Shown here one piece after another: positions 17,271-27,108 of a stretch of DNA of 64,000 nt. The notes beneath the pieces are model-generated. The model did no database searches. It saw only the letters and a program-made list of their open reading frames with translations, and was not told the DNA's origin. Position 1 is the first letter of the stretch; every line of letters begins with the position of its first letter. Both the position numbers and the translations under genes were made by a program. Source of the DNA: Geomonas oryzae (GTDB taxonomy: Bacteria > Desulfobacterota > Desulfuromonadia > Geobacterales > Geobacteraceae); the NCBI RefSeq assembly GCF_004117875.1, contig NZ_RAHW01000001.1, positions 248,001 to 312,000 of the forward strand, read 5' to 3'.

Positions 17271-18749
17271 TCAGTTTTCCGTTTTTCTGCCGGGGGGGAC
17301 GGTCCTTAGGATAGCGATCATCGCAACAATCACCATGAAAGCGTTGAACAGCAGCGCAACCGCGGCGGCGTAGCGTACCTGGACGTTGTCGGTGCGCCCG
17401 ACGAAAAGGCCCGCCCCGTAGGTCAGGTGTCCGGCGCTCAACCCGGTGAAAAGTGCCGCCGAAATCGCCACGCCGAATGCCGCCCCGAGCGACGAGGCCA
17501 TTTTGTAAATGCCTGCCGCGGAACCTACCTGGTCCTGCGGGACGTTAGACAGCGCAGCGTCGGTGGAGGGGGTCGCGTAGAAGCCCAGGCCGATGCCGAA
17601 GAGGGTGAACCCGATGACGGCCACGATCATGTATTGCCTGGCATAGAGAAATGTCGCACAGGTGAGCAGGATGCCGAGGGCGGTTATGGCACACCCCAGC
17701 AGCATGGGTTTGCGCGCTCCCCACAACTGCAACAACTTTTCACCGACCCGGATGGTGGCCAGGATGGCGACCAAGTAGCCTAGGGTAAGCAGTCCGGCTT
17801 GCAGCGAGGAAAGCCCCGCTCCCGTCTGTACGAGCGTAAGGGATACGAGCAACGTGCCCGCTGCACCGTTAAGCAGGAAATTGGACAGGGTCGCACCGGT
17901 GTACGTGCTGTTGGCGAACAGCTTGAAGTCCACAAAGGCGTTTTCCGCGCCCAGTTCGATCTTCAAGAAGGCGATTGCCGTCACGAGGAAGACCGCGGCG
18001 AGTCCCAGGATCATCATGCTCGTCCATCCAAGCTTTGATCCCTGCCCGATGATGACATTGAGGGCTACCATGGAAATCATGAAGGTGATAAGACCGGACC
18101 AGTCGATGCGGCGGCGCTCTCCGGACTGCTCGACCTTGCTTTCCGGCGTTCCTCGAATCAGCAGGTAACTGATCATGGAGACCGCAATCGCCACCCAGAA
18201 GATCCAACGCCAGCCGATCGTCGAGGCGACGATACCGCCGAACAGGGAGCAGAGCCCCGAGCCCCCCCAGGAACCGATGGACCAGTAACTGACGGCCCTT
18301 TGCCGCTGCGCGCCGTCGTAGTATGCCTTCAACAGTGCCAGGGTGGAGGGCATTATGCAGGCTGCCGAAAGTCCCTGGATGATCCGACCCGTCATGAGGA
18401 AGACGACGGTTCCCGTTGGCGAAGCTGCGATGAACAACGACCCGAGCATACTGAGAACAACGCCGATCAGCGCCATCCTCACACGCCCGAAGCGGTCGGC
18501 GACCCCCCCCATGACTACGATGAAAATGCCGGAAAACAGGGCAGTGATGCTCACGGCGAGGTTGCTCCAGCTCTCGTCGATCCGCAGCTCGGCGCGCATG
18601 TCGGGAGCCACGTTGAGTGTCGTCTGGGCAAAGAGCCAGAAGGTGACGACCGCCAGGACGATACCCAGCAGGAGCTTGTCGTTTCCCCGGTAGACGCCGG
18701 GTGCCGGAGAGCCTACTGCAATCGCAGCATTGCCATTATCGCTGGACAT
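17271..18749 (-). CDS. MFS drug-efflux-type transporter (DHA2-like)
   Basis: A 492-aa major facilitator with about 14 membrane helices, fitting the DHA2 group. Motif A appears as GGVADRFGRVRMALIG and the motif C region as a Gly-rich helix-5 stretch, IGSWGGSGLCSLFGGIVAS. The N terminus is polar and cytoplasmic (MSSDNGNAAIAVGSPAPG). I chose the ATG at 18749, with GGGGAGG seven bases ahead, over a TTG at 18755. It lies between an amidohydrolase gene (25 bp upstream) and the TRIC gene (12 bp downstream), so export of an amidohydrolase-related compound is possible, but substrate is unknown. Confidence 0.9.
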   Translation of the reverse strand: MSSDNGNAAIAVGSPAPGVYRGNDKLLLGIVLAVVTFWLFAQTTLNVAPDMRAELRIDESWSNLAVSITALFSGIFIVVMGGVADRFGRVRMALIGVVLSMLGSLFIAASPTGTVVFLMTGRIIQGLSAACIMPSTLALLKAYYDGAQRQRAVSYWSIGSWGGSGLCSLFGGIVASTIGWRWIFWVAIAVSMISYLLIRGTPESKVEQSGERRRIDWSGLITFMISMVALNVIIGQGSKLGWTSMMILGLAAVFLVTAIAFLKIELGAENAFVDFKLFANSTYTGATLSNFLLNGAAGTLLVSLTLVQTGAGLSSLQAGLLTLGYLVAILATIRVGEKLLQLWGARKPMLLGCAITALGILLTCATFLYARQYMIVAVIGFTLFGIGLGFYATPSTDAALSNVPQDQVGSAAGIYKMASSLGAAFGVAISAALFTGLSAGHLTYGAGLFVGRTDNVQVRYAAAVALLFNAFMVIVAMIAILRTVPPGRKTEN

Positions 18750-18774
18750 GTCCAAGCCTCCCCGATCTCTCGAT

Positions 18775-20028
18775 CTATTTCACCAACCAAACACCGGCAG
18801 CGGTCAGCATGGTTTCAAGACCTGTTTGCAAGGTCGGATACAGCGCCGGGGCCCAAAACGGCGAATGAGGCCCGGGCAGTCGGTCCACCGCCCCTTCCCG
18901 TACCGCCTGATCGTATTTTTCGGGCGCAGTACCGCCGACGAACCAGTACATGTAGGGAGCTTTCCAGGCATTCCCATAACGACCGAAGTCCTCGCTGGCC
19001 CCCTGGGAAGGCACTTCGGTCAACTGATCACCAAACTGGCCACGGAACGCATCAGTAACCTTTCGGGTCACTTCCGCATCGTTGACGGTTAGCGGATAAC
19101 TGTTGATCTCTTCGAACTCCGGATCTTTCGGTGCATCGGAGGCGCGGGCCTCGGCGACGCAGATGCGCTTGATCGCTGCCAAGACATGATCACGCGCTGC
19201 CTGGTCCGTGGTCCGCACGTTGAGCTTTATATAAGCCTCCGCAGGAATTATGTTTTCCGCCGTCCCGCCATGGAACTCGCCCACCGTAACCACGACCTGG
19301 GCCTGCGGAGAAATCTCGCGGCTGACGATGGTCTGCAGGCGCAGCACCGCCGCGGATGCCATCACGATCGGGTCGATGCCGTTTTGCGGCATGCCGCCAT
19401 GCGCACCCTTGCCAAAAAAACGCACCAGCAGACTGTCGCCGGAGGTGAGAATCTGTCCCGCATGGTAGCCGACAGTACCGGCACGAAACTGCAGCAGATG
19501 CTGTCCCAGGATGACGTCGGGCTTGGGGAAGCGCTCAAGGAGGCCGTCATCGATCATGGCCTGCGCCCCTTGGGCTGTTTCTTCCGCCGGTTGGAACACC
19601 GTCATGAGCGTGCCGTGCCATGCCTCCCGTGCCTGAGCAAGGACCGTCGCGGCGCCGACCAGCCACGACGTGTGCATGTCATGCCCGCAGGCATGCGCGA
19701 CCGGCACAGTCTCACCTTTGGCGTTGACCGCCTCCTTGGTGCTGGCGTAGGGCACTCCGGTATGCTCCTTCATCGGCAATGCGTCCATGTCCGCGCGCAG
19801 CATGACCGTCGGGCCTGCGCCGTTTTTCAGGATGCCTACCACCCCCGTTCTGCCCACCTTTTCCGTCACCTCAAACCCTGCTTCGCGCAACTTCTGCGCA
19901 ACAATGCCTGCGGTACGTGTCTCTTGCAGCGCCAGTTCGGGGTTCTGGTGGAGGTCTTTATAGGTGGCCTCGACCATGGGGAGCGCCTTTTTGATCCGAT
20001 CGGATAGGAGACTGACAAATGGTGACAT
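18775..20028 (-). CDS. M20 family amidohydrolase (hippurate/N-acyl-amino-acid hydrolase type)
   Basis: A 417-aa dizinc peptidase-fold enzyme. Metal and catalytic residues are visible in RADMDALPMKEHTG, HACGHDMHTSWL, QPAEETAQGAQ and the closing LPGPHSPFW His. The dimerisation domain includes GKGAHGGMPQNGIDPI. The family removes acyl groups from amino-acid or auxin-type amides in the cytoplasm. There is no signal peptide. It heads a compact minus-strand unit with the MFS and TRIC genes. The exact substrate cannot be read from sequence. Confidence 0.92.
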   Translation of the reverse strand: MSPFVSLLSDRIKKALPMVEATYKDLHQNPELALQETRTAGIVAQKLREAGFEVTEKVGRTGVVGILKNGAGPTVMLRADMDALPMKEHTGVPYASTKEAVNAKGETVPVAHACGHDMHTSWLVGAATVLAQAREAWHGTLMTVFQPAEETAQGAQAMIDDGLLERFPKPDVILGQHLLQFRAGTVGYHAGQILTSGDSLLVRFFGKGAHGGMPQNGIDPIVMASAAVLRLQTIVSREISPQAQVVVTVGEFHGGTAENIIPAEAYIKLNVRTTDQAARDHVLAAIKRICVAEARASDAPKDPEFEEINSYPLTVNDAEVTRKVTDAFRGQFGDQLTEVPSQGASEDFGRYGNAWKAPYMYWFVGGTAPEKYDQAVREGAVDRLPGPHSPFWAPALYPTLQTGLETMLTAAGVWLVK

Positions 20029-20268
20029 AATTCCTCCCGTATTCTTTCAACTGAAGATGATAAATATGTTTCAGATTACGAATACACATCCGGCAACTCA
20101 CTCACCAGATAATATCACTAAAACACGATGTTAGCTCGAGGCCTGCGAAGCCGCTTATCCCTAAGCACTTTTCTTAACGGAGCATTATGCAGTGGCCATA
20201 AGTAATACAAAAGCAGTGGGAGATTGGGCCCGAATACCGATCTGCAAACCCATGGGTGCAGACTCCCA

Positions 20269-20282
20269 GGGGGTCAGGCACC
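20269..20282. repeat. Diverged half-copy of the palindromic repeat
   Basis: GGGGGTCAGGCACC resembles the left arm (GGGGACTGGCACC) of the 34-bp palindromes, without a right arm. It lies in the gap upstream of the M20 gene, where 20029-20268 otherwise shows only AT-rich promoter-like sequence. Confidence 0.4.
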
Positions 20283-20363
20283 ATCTGATCTGGTACCATC
20301 TAATCTCCACACAAAATTCTTTACAGCCCCTCTTCCCCTCTCACCATCCGGCAATCCAAGCGC

Positions 20364-20720
20364 CTGCACGTGACAACTTGCAACGAGCCCGTGGTAACTT
20401 GTCACCTACCCGTGGTAACTTGTCACCTGCACGTGGCGACTTGTCACCTGCACGTGGCGACTTGTCACCTGCCCGTGACAACTTGTCACCTGCACGTGGC
20501 AACTTATCACCTGCACGTGGTGACTTGTCACCTGCACGTGGTGACTTGTCACCTGCACGTGGTGACTTATCACCTGCCCGTGGGAACTTGTCACCTGCAC
20601 GTGGTGACTTGTCACCTGCACGTGGCAACTTGTCACCTGCACGTGGCAACTTGTCACCTGCACGTGGCAACTTGTCACCTGCAAGTGGGAACTTGTTACC
20701 TGCCCGTGGGAACTTGGAAT
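20364..20720. repeat. Tandem array of 17 x 21-bp dyad repeats (array 2)
   Basis: Seventeen contiguous 21-bp units of ACTTGTCACCTGCACGTGNNA, where NN varies (GC, GT, GG, AC). Units with GT form the dyad GTCACC-N7-GGTGAC, centred near the palindrome CACGTG. First and last units are degenerate. Unit length and copy number equal those of array 1 at 2.1 kb although the sequence differs. The flanks 20720-20913 contain no supported gene. Confidence 0.95.
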
Positions 20721-20913
20721 GCGTCGGTGGGAAGTTGAAACTCGCACGTCCGGGGATGGGATGGTACTGAGGCGATCGGTGGGAGAGCCGAGAGGATAAA
20801 GAGAGGGGGGTACCGAAACCGGTAGCCCCCAAACTTGCGTTATTCGTGATTGCTAGTGCTCGCGACTGAGGATCAGCGGATGGCGTCCTCCGGTCGCACA
20901 ACGTCATCAGGAT

Positions 20914-21345
20914 TTAATTGGTGTCCGTGCCAGGCACCTTAACTTCTTCAGACGGGACCTGCGGTGCGCTCGCCCTGTTGATGTTCCTATGTTCCTTGGC
21001 GAGATCGAACCCCGACGTGAGGAGCACCTCGGGATTACGCACAGCAGCCGCCTCCAAAACCGACGCGATCTCATCCATGTACGCGATCAACTGCGCCTGG
21101 ATAGCCTCTCGCTCGGCTATATCAAGCTTGCTGGAGTAGCTGGAGGCTCTTTGGTACACCTCGTGGTACTTTGCCGCCAGGGCCAAAAACAACGACAGCA
21201 GTTCCGGATTCGCAGCCCATACCGACCCCGGGATGTGCGGGTTGTCGGTCAGGCACTTCCACACCCTCAGCAAGATGGTGTAGAACTGGCTCGGAGTCTT
21301 GCTTCGATAATTCCTCAGTATTCTACTCTGCGATGGCCGTACCAT
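20914..21345 (-). CDS. Hypothetical helical protein, 143 aa
   Basis: An all-helical soluble protein that I do not recognise. It starts MVRPSQSRILRNYRSKTPSQ and continues FYTILLRVWKCLTDNPHIPG, then a long amphipathic region with ALAAKYHEVYQRASSYSSKL and QLIAYMDEIASVLEAAAVRN. There is no signal peptide or metal motif. AAGGAGGT lies seven bases before the ATG, so it is translated. The C-terminal residues VPGTDTN are encoded by GTGCCAGGCAC, a short palindrome similar to the local repeat family, so the present stop may have arisen by insertion of repeat DNA. Confidence 0.7.
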   Translation of the reverse strand: MVRPSQSRILRNYRSKTPSQFYTILLRVWKCLTDNPHIPGSVWAANPELLSLFLALAAKYHEVYQRASSYSSKLDIAEREAIQAQLIAYMDEIASVLEAAAVRNPEVLLTSGFDLAKEHRNINRASAPQVPSEEVKVPGTDTN

Positions 21346-21500
21346 ATCCCTACCTCCTTTCCCCAGGTTGGCTGGGTTCCCGTTTGCTGCGCCCAGGACA
21401 TTAACCGAAACACATGCGCCATTATATGAGACGACACCAATTTTTCAAGCAGCGGGAGGGATGTAAATTTCGTGCGGGGTTATCGGTAGGAACTAAAGCC

Positions 21501-21537
21501 GAAGGGGACTGGCACCTGGCGGAGCCAGTCCCCTTCG
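21501..21537. repeat. 34-bp palindromic repeat, copy 2
   Basis: GGGGACTGGC-ACCTGGCGGA-GCCAGTCCCC with flanks GAA and TTC that extend the stem. It lies 20 bases beyond the stop of the exported protein gene and probably works as its transcription terminator or 3' stabiliser. Confidence 0.9.
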
Positions 21538-21556
21538 GGGCTGCGGTCATCTCGGG

Positions 21557-22195
21557 TCACTTGCGCGCGCCCCTGATGTCCCAGTCGGTGCCCTGTCCCG
21601 GAGCACCGGTGGAAAACGATATCTCCATTTTGTAGGTTTTCCCATTCTCGTTGACCCAAAGCCACTCTTCGGCCCACCCAGCCGGGGTGATCTGCCCGAG
21701 CACGCGGGTGTCCTTGATGTTCACTTCCTCCGAACTCAAAGCCGCCTGAGCGACCCCTGTAGCCGTAACGAGCACGTCGCTGAAGAGCGTGGGGTCCGCA
21801 TTGGAGCCGCCAGGGTAGAGAAGGAGCAACTGCAGCCCCTCGTCTGAGAAGATGAAGGCGAAGGTGTACATCTTCGCGCTCCCCCCCTTACTCGTCTTCA
21901 CCTTTACCACGGAGACGGAGTTCTCATCCGAGATGCTCCACGGTATTATGGTCTCCGGCAGGATCTCGTAGTTCCCTTTCACAGCCTCCCCGATTTTGCC
22001 GTCGTGGGTGTAGGCCAGGTAGACGACTTTTTCCAGCACATCCTCCACCTGCAGCGCATTCCGCGTCATCTCGACTAGGTTCTGGTTCCTGTTGCCTCCT
22101 CTTTTAGCGCTGGGCGCTGCCGCGTCAGCAGTGAGTATTGAGAAGCCAATGGCGAGGCCCACCGCGGCCCCGAGTAATCCCACACGTGTTTTCAT
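21557..22195 (-). CDS. Hypothetical exported protein, 212 aa
   Basis: A secreted or periplasmic protein with a clear signal peptide (MKTRVGLLGAAVGLAIGFSI, cleavage near ADAAAPS). The mature part is a mixed alpha/beta domain of about 185 residues with KMYTFAFIFSDEGLQLLLLY and PAGWAEEWLWVNENGKTYKM; it has no cysteines or lipobox. I do not recognise the family. AGGAGG lies five bases before the ATG. It is transcribed alone between two copies of the palindromic repeat. Confidence 0.7.
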   Translation of the reverse strand: MKTRVGLLGAAVGLAIGFSILTADAAAPSAKRGGNRNQNLVEMTRNALQVEDVLEKVVYLAYTHDGKIGEAVKGNYEILPETIIPWSISDENSVSVVKVKTSKGGSAKMYTFAFIFSDEGLQLLLLYPGGSNADPTLFSDVLVTATGVAQAALSSEEVNIKDTRVLGQITPAGWAEEWLWVNENGKTYKMEISFSTGAPGQGTDWDIRGARK

Positions 22196-22440
22196 GGTCA
22201 CCTCCTTGCGCCTTCGGGTGCCCCAGCGGACATGCCGCTTGCGAGACCCACTATCTATACCGCGAAGAGGGGAGAAGACCAGACGACGTTAGGATTTTTT
22301 TATTGTTTCCCAGCAGTGACTAGCGGGGGTGGCAAAAAGGGGAAGCCAAAAGTTTGGAGGATGGAGCGCCCTGGTCGGAAAGCCGGAACTGCCGGGATAG
22401 AAAAAGGAAGGAAAACGGAGGGCCGAGTGGACACAAGGCA

Positions 22441-22516
22441 AGGGGGACTGACACCTTTCGGCCAAGACGGACAAGGCAAGGGGGACTGGCACCTGGCGGA
22501 GCCAGTCCCCTTTTCT
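22441..22516. repeat. 34-bp palindromic repeat, copy 3, with adjoining half copy
   Basis: A left half (GGGGGACTGACACC at 22442-22455) is followed by a full copy at 22480-22510 (GGGGACTGGC-ACCTGGCGGA-GCCAGTCCCC), then TTTTCTG. The full copy ends 15 bases from the yifB stop. The rest of the 22196-22479 gap is low-complexity purine-rich DNA with no gene seen. Confidence 0.88.
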
Positions 22517-22525
22517 GTCCCCTTT

Positions 22526-24052
22526 TCACGTCTTGCGGTCGAGGCTGCGGTACTGGATCGCCTCGGAGATGTGTTGTTCCGTGATGTTTTCGCTTCCTGC
22601 CAGATCCGCTATGGTCCGCGCGACCTTAAGGATCCTCGTGTAGCTTCTGGCGGAGAGACCGAGGCGGTCGGTGACGACTTCCAGCATGCGGTTTCCGGCC
22701 TCGTCCGGCTCGCAGAACTTGCGGATCATCCGGGCAGTCATCTGCGCGTTGCTCCTGACACGGGTTCCCTTGAAGCGCTCCTTCTGCACTTCCCGCGACC
22801 TCGACACGCGCAGGGCGATCTCCGCCGAGCTCTCGGTCTCGCCGCGGTCGGCAAGATCCCTATATTTCACGGCGGGGACCTCGATGTGGATATCGATGCG
22901 ATCCAGGAGCGGTCCGGAAACCCGGGAACGGTAGCGGTGGATCATGAGCGGCGTGCATGAGCATTGGTGCACGGGATCGGAGAGGTAACCGCAGGGGCAG
23001 GGGTTCATCGCGGCGACGAGCATGATGCGGGAGGGATAGGTGACCGAGGAGAGCGCGCGGGAGATGGTGACCCTGCCATCCTCCATGGGCTGGCGCAGCA
23101 CCTCGAGGACGTGCTGCTTGAACTCGGGAAGCTCGTCCAAAAAGAGCACGCCGTTGTGCGAGAGCGAGACCTCGCCGGGCTTCGGCGTGTTGCTGCCGCC
23201 GATCAGCCCAACGTCGGAGATGGTGTGGTGCGGGGAACGGAAGGGACGGGTGGAGATGAGGGCATGGTCCCGCTCCAAAAGCCCCATGACGCTGTAGACC
23301 TTGGTGGTCTCGATCGCCTCTTCGAAGAGCATCGGTGGGAGGATGGAAGGGATGCGCCGCGCCAGCATGGTCTTGCCGGAACCCGGCGGGCCGATCATCA
23401 GAAGGTTGTGACTTCCGGCCGCTGCCACCTCGAGGGCGCGTTTGGCGTGCTCCTGCCCGCGCACCTCGCTGAAGTCGTCGCCTGGATCGCCCCCCTGGCT
23501 GAAGAGGGCCTCGATGTCGGCGCGGTACGGGACGATGTCGCGGTTGCCGTTCAGAAACTCCACCACCTCGGCGAGTTCCGTCACGCCGATCACATCAACC
23601 CCCTCGACGACGCCTCCCTCGGCTACGTTCTCGGCCGGGATGATGATCCCGGCGAGTCCCGCCTCGCGTGCGGCGACGGCGACGGAGAGGCAGCCGCGGA
23701 CCGGCTTCACCCCGCCGTCCAGCGACAGCTCGCCCAAGAGGATGTAGCGCTTCAAAAGCCCTTCCTTGATGACGCCGGTGGCGGCAAGGATGCCGATGGA
23801 AATGGGGAGGTCGAAGGAGGCCCCTTCCTTCTTGACGTCTGCGGGGGCGAGGTTGACGGTGATCTTGCGGTTGGGGAAATCGTAGCCGGAGTTCTTGAGG
23901 GCGGCCTTGACGCGGTCCTTGCTTTCCTTGACCGCGCCGTCGGGTAGGCCGACGGTGGAGAGTTGGGGAAGCCCCTGGGCGATGTCCACCTCGACGTCGA
24001 CGAGAATGGCATCTATACCCACAAGCGCGCTGGAAAAGACCTTGGCAAGCAT
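22526..24052 (-). CDS. comM: YifB/ComM family Mg-chelatase-like AAA ATPase
   Basis: A 508-aa ATPase. The N-terminal Lon-protease-like (ChlI) domain carries VEVDIAQGLPQLSTVGLPDG and GYDFPNRKITVNLAPADVKK. The central AAA domain has Walker A GPPGSGKTMLARR and Walker B region GVLFLDELPEFKQ, with the Cys-rich CPCGYLSDPVHQCSC loop, and a C-terminal Mg_chelatase_C domain follows. ComM is a helicase-like factor that promotes branch migration during natural transformation in other bacteria; the role here is inferred. The ATG at 24052 follows a GGGGGTT motif; a TTG at 24064 is the only upstream alternative. Confidence 0.93.
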   Translation of the reverse strand: MLAKVFSSALVGIDAILVDVEVDIAQGLPQLSTVGLPDGAVKESKDRVKAALKNSGYDFPNRKITVNLAPADVKKEGASFDLPISIGILAATGVIKEGLLKRYILLGELSLDGGVKPVRGCLSVAVAAREAGLAGIIIPAENVAEGGVVEGVDVIGVTELAEVVEFLNGNRDIVPYRADIEALFSQGGDPGDDFSEVRGQEHAKRALEVAAAGSHNLLMIGPPGSGKTMLARRIPSILPPMLFEEAIETTKVYSVMGLLERDHALISTRPFRSPHHTISDVGLIGGSNTPKPGEVSLSHNGVLFLDELPEFKQHVLEVLRQPMEDGRVTISRALSSVTYPSRIMLVAAMNPCPCGYLSDPVHQCSCTPLMIHRYRSRVSGPLLDRIDIHIEVPAVKYRDLADRGETESSAEIALRVSRSREVQKERFKGTRVRSNAQMTARMIRKFCEPDEAGNRMLEVVTDRLGLSARSYTRILKVARTIADLAGSENITEQHISEAIQYRSLDRKT

Positions 24053-24155
24053 GAGAACCCCCAACTGAAGGTGAAGGGTGAGTTCCTGCGGTGGCTGCGG
24101 TGGTGCGCTGCTTCTGGTTCTGCGGCCCTCTGCCCTTCTCTCTCCCTAAGGGGGA

Positions 24156-24188
24156 AAAGGGGACTGGCACCTGGCGGAGCCAGTCCCC
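24156..24188. repeat. 34-bp palindromic repeat, copy 4
   Basis: GGGGACTGGC-ACCTGGCGGA-GCCAGTCCCC, 10 bases past the trxB stop. Read on the minus strand the hairpin is followed by TTTTCCCC, so it is a plausible intrinsic terminator for trxB. Confidence 0.9.
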
Positions 24189-24198
24189 GGAAGGATAA

Positions 24199-26050
<1,852 letters not shown>

Positions 26051-26060
26051 CTACTGCACC

Positions 26061-26084
26061 CGGGAGGGGCCAAAGCCCCTCCCG
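26061..26084. terminator. GC-rich hairpin between the barrel protein and CDF genes
   Basis: A perfect 10-bp stem CGGGAGGGGC-CAAA-GCCCCTCCCG without a T-run. It may stabilise the upstream message or partly terminate it. Confidence 0.5.
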
Positions 26085-26096
26085 CCGGGGTACACC

Positions 26097-27092
26097 ATGC
26101 ACGCCGACGCCCATCTAGACCAGAGCATCACCGGACGCTTCAAGTACGCCATAGTCCTCACCTCGCTGACCCTGGTGGCGGAACTGGTCGGAGGCATCTG
26201 GACCAACTCGCTCGCACTCATATCCGACGCGGCGCACGTGTTCCTCGATCTGTTCGCCCTGCTCCTCTCCCTGGGCGCCATCAAGCTCGCATCCTACCCG
26301 GCGAGCGACACCCGTACCTTCGGCTGGCACCGCACCGAGGTCTTCGCCTCCTTCATCAACGGCAGCACCGTCTTCATCATCGCCGGCATCATCTGCTACG
26401 AGGCGTTTGACCGTTTCATGCGCCCCGAGGCGGTGAAGAGCCTGGAGATGCTTATCATCGCCGCGGTAGGCCTGATAGCGAACCTGCTCTCCGCCAGCGC
26501 GCTTCACTCGCATTCCCACGACGATCTCAACGTGCACAGCGCGTTTTTGCATGTGATAGGCGACGCCGCGGCCTCCGTCGGCGTCATCGTCGGCGGCATC
26601 GTCATGTACTTCACCAACTGGTACCTGCTCGACGCGATCATCTCCATGGGGATCGGCTTCATCATCTTCTGGGGTTCGTGGCGCGTGATGCGGGAATCGG
26701 TGCACATCCTCCTTGAAGGGGTGCCGCGCGGGATCGACGTGAAGCAGGTGGCTTTCGCCATCGGCGAGGTCGAGGGGGTCGAGGAGGTGCATCACCTGAA
26801 CATCTGGACCATCTGCTCGCACATCATCGCACTTTCCGCCCACGTGGTGGTGCCGGAGACATCCCTGGGGGAGCATGGCAGGATCATCGAGAAGATCGAG
26901 GAGAAGCTCTTCCAACACTTCCACATCTCCCACACCACGCTGCAACTGGAGAACACCCGCTGCGCCGAAGCGCAAAGCATGAAGCAGTTCCGGCACCGGC
27001 CGCGCGCCTCCGCGGTGGCACACGCCCATGCGCACCCGCACCAGCATCCGCACGGCAGCTGCTCGGGGCACCATCACGACCATACACATTGA
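26097..27092 (+). CDS. Cation diffusion facilitator (CDF) metal efflux protein
   Basis: A 331-aa inner-membrane metal/proton antiporter with six membrane helices in the first 200 residues. Metal-site motifs are SDAAHVFLDLFALLLS (helix 2) and HVIGDAAASVGVIV (helix 5), separated by a His-rich loop, HSHSHDD. The C-terminal cytoplasmic domain (about 205-290) has the ferredoxin-like GIDVKQVAFAIGEVEGVEEV motif. The tail is very rich in His (HAHAHPHQHPHGSCSGHHHD), indicating zinc or a similar divalent ion. The Asp/His helix pattern (HD-HD) suits Zn/Cd/Co members. ilvA starts 16 bases downstream. Confidence 0.93.
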   Translation: MHADAHLDQSITGRFKYAIVLTSLTLVAELVGGIWTNSLALISDAAHVFLDLFALLLSLGAIKLASYPASDTRTFGWHRTEVFASFINGSTVFIIAGIICYEAFDRFMRPEAVKSLEMLIIAAVGLIANLLSASALHSHSHDDLNVHSAFLHVIGDAAASVGVIVGGIVMYFTNWYLLDAIISMGIGFIIFWGSWRVMRESVHILLEGVPRGIDVKQVAFAIGEVEGVEEVHHLNIWTICSHIIALSAHVVVPETSLGEHGRIIEKIEEKLFQHFHISHTTLQLENTRCAEAQSMKQFRHRPRASAVAHAHAHPHQHPHGSCSGHHHDHTH

Positions 27093-27108
27093 TTGGACGG
27101 TAGACTAG

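Noticed and set aside
20192..20770. ORFs through the 20.4-kb array (LSPARGN-type repeats)
   Set aside because: Same artefact of a 21-bp unit; no credible start signal.
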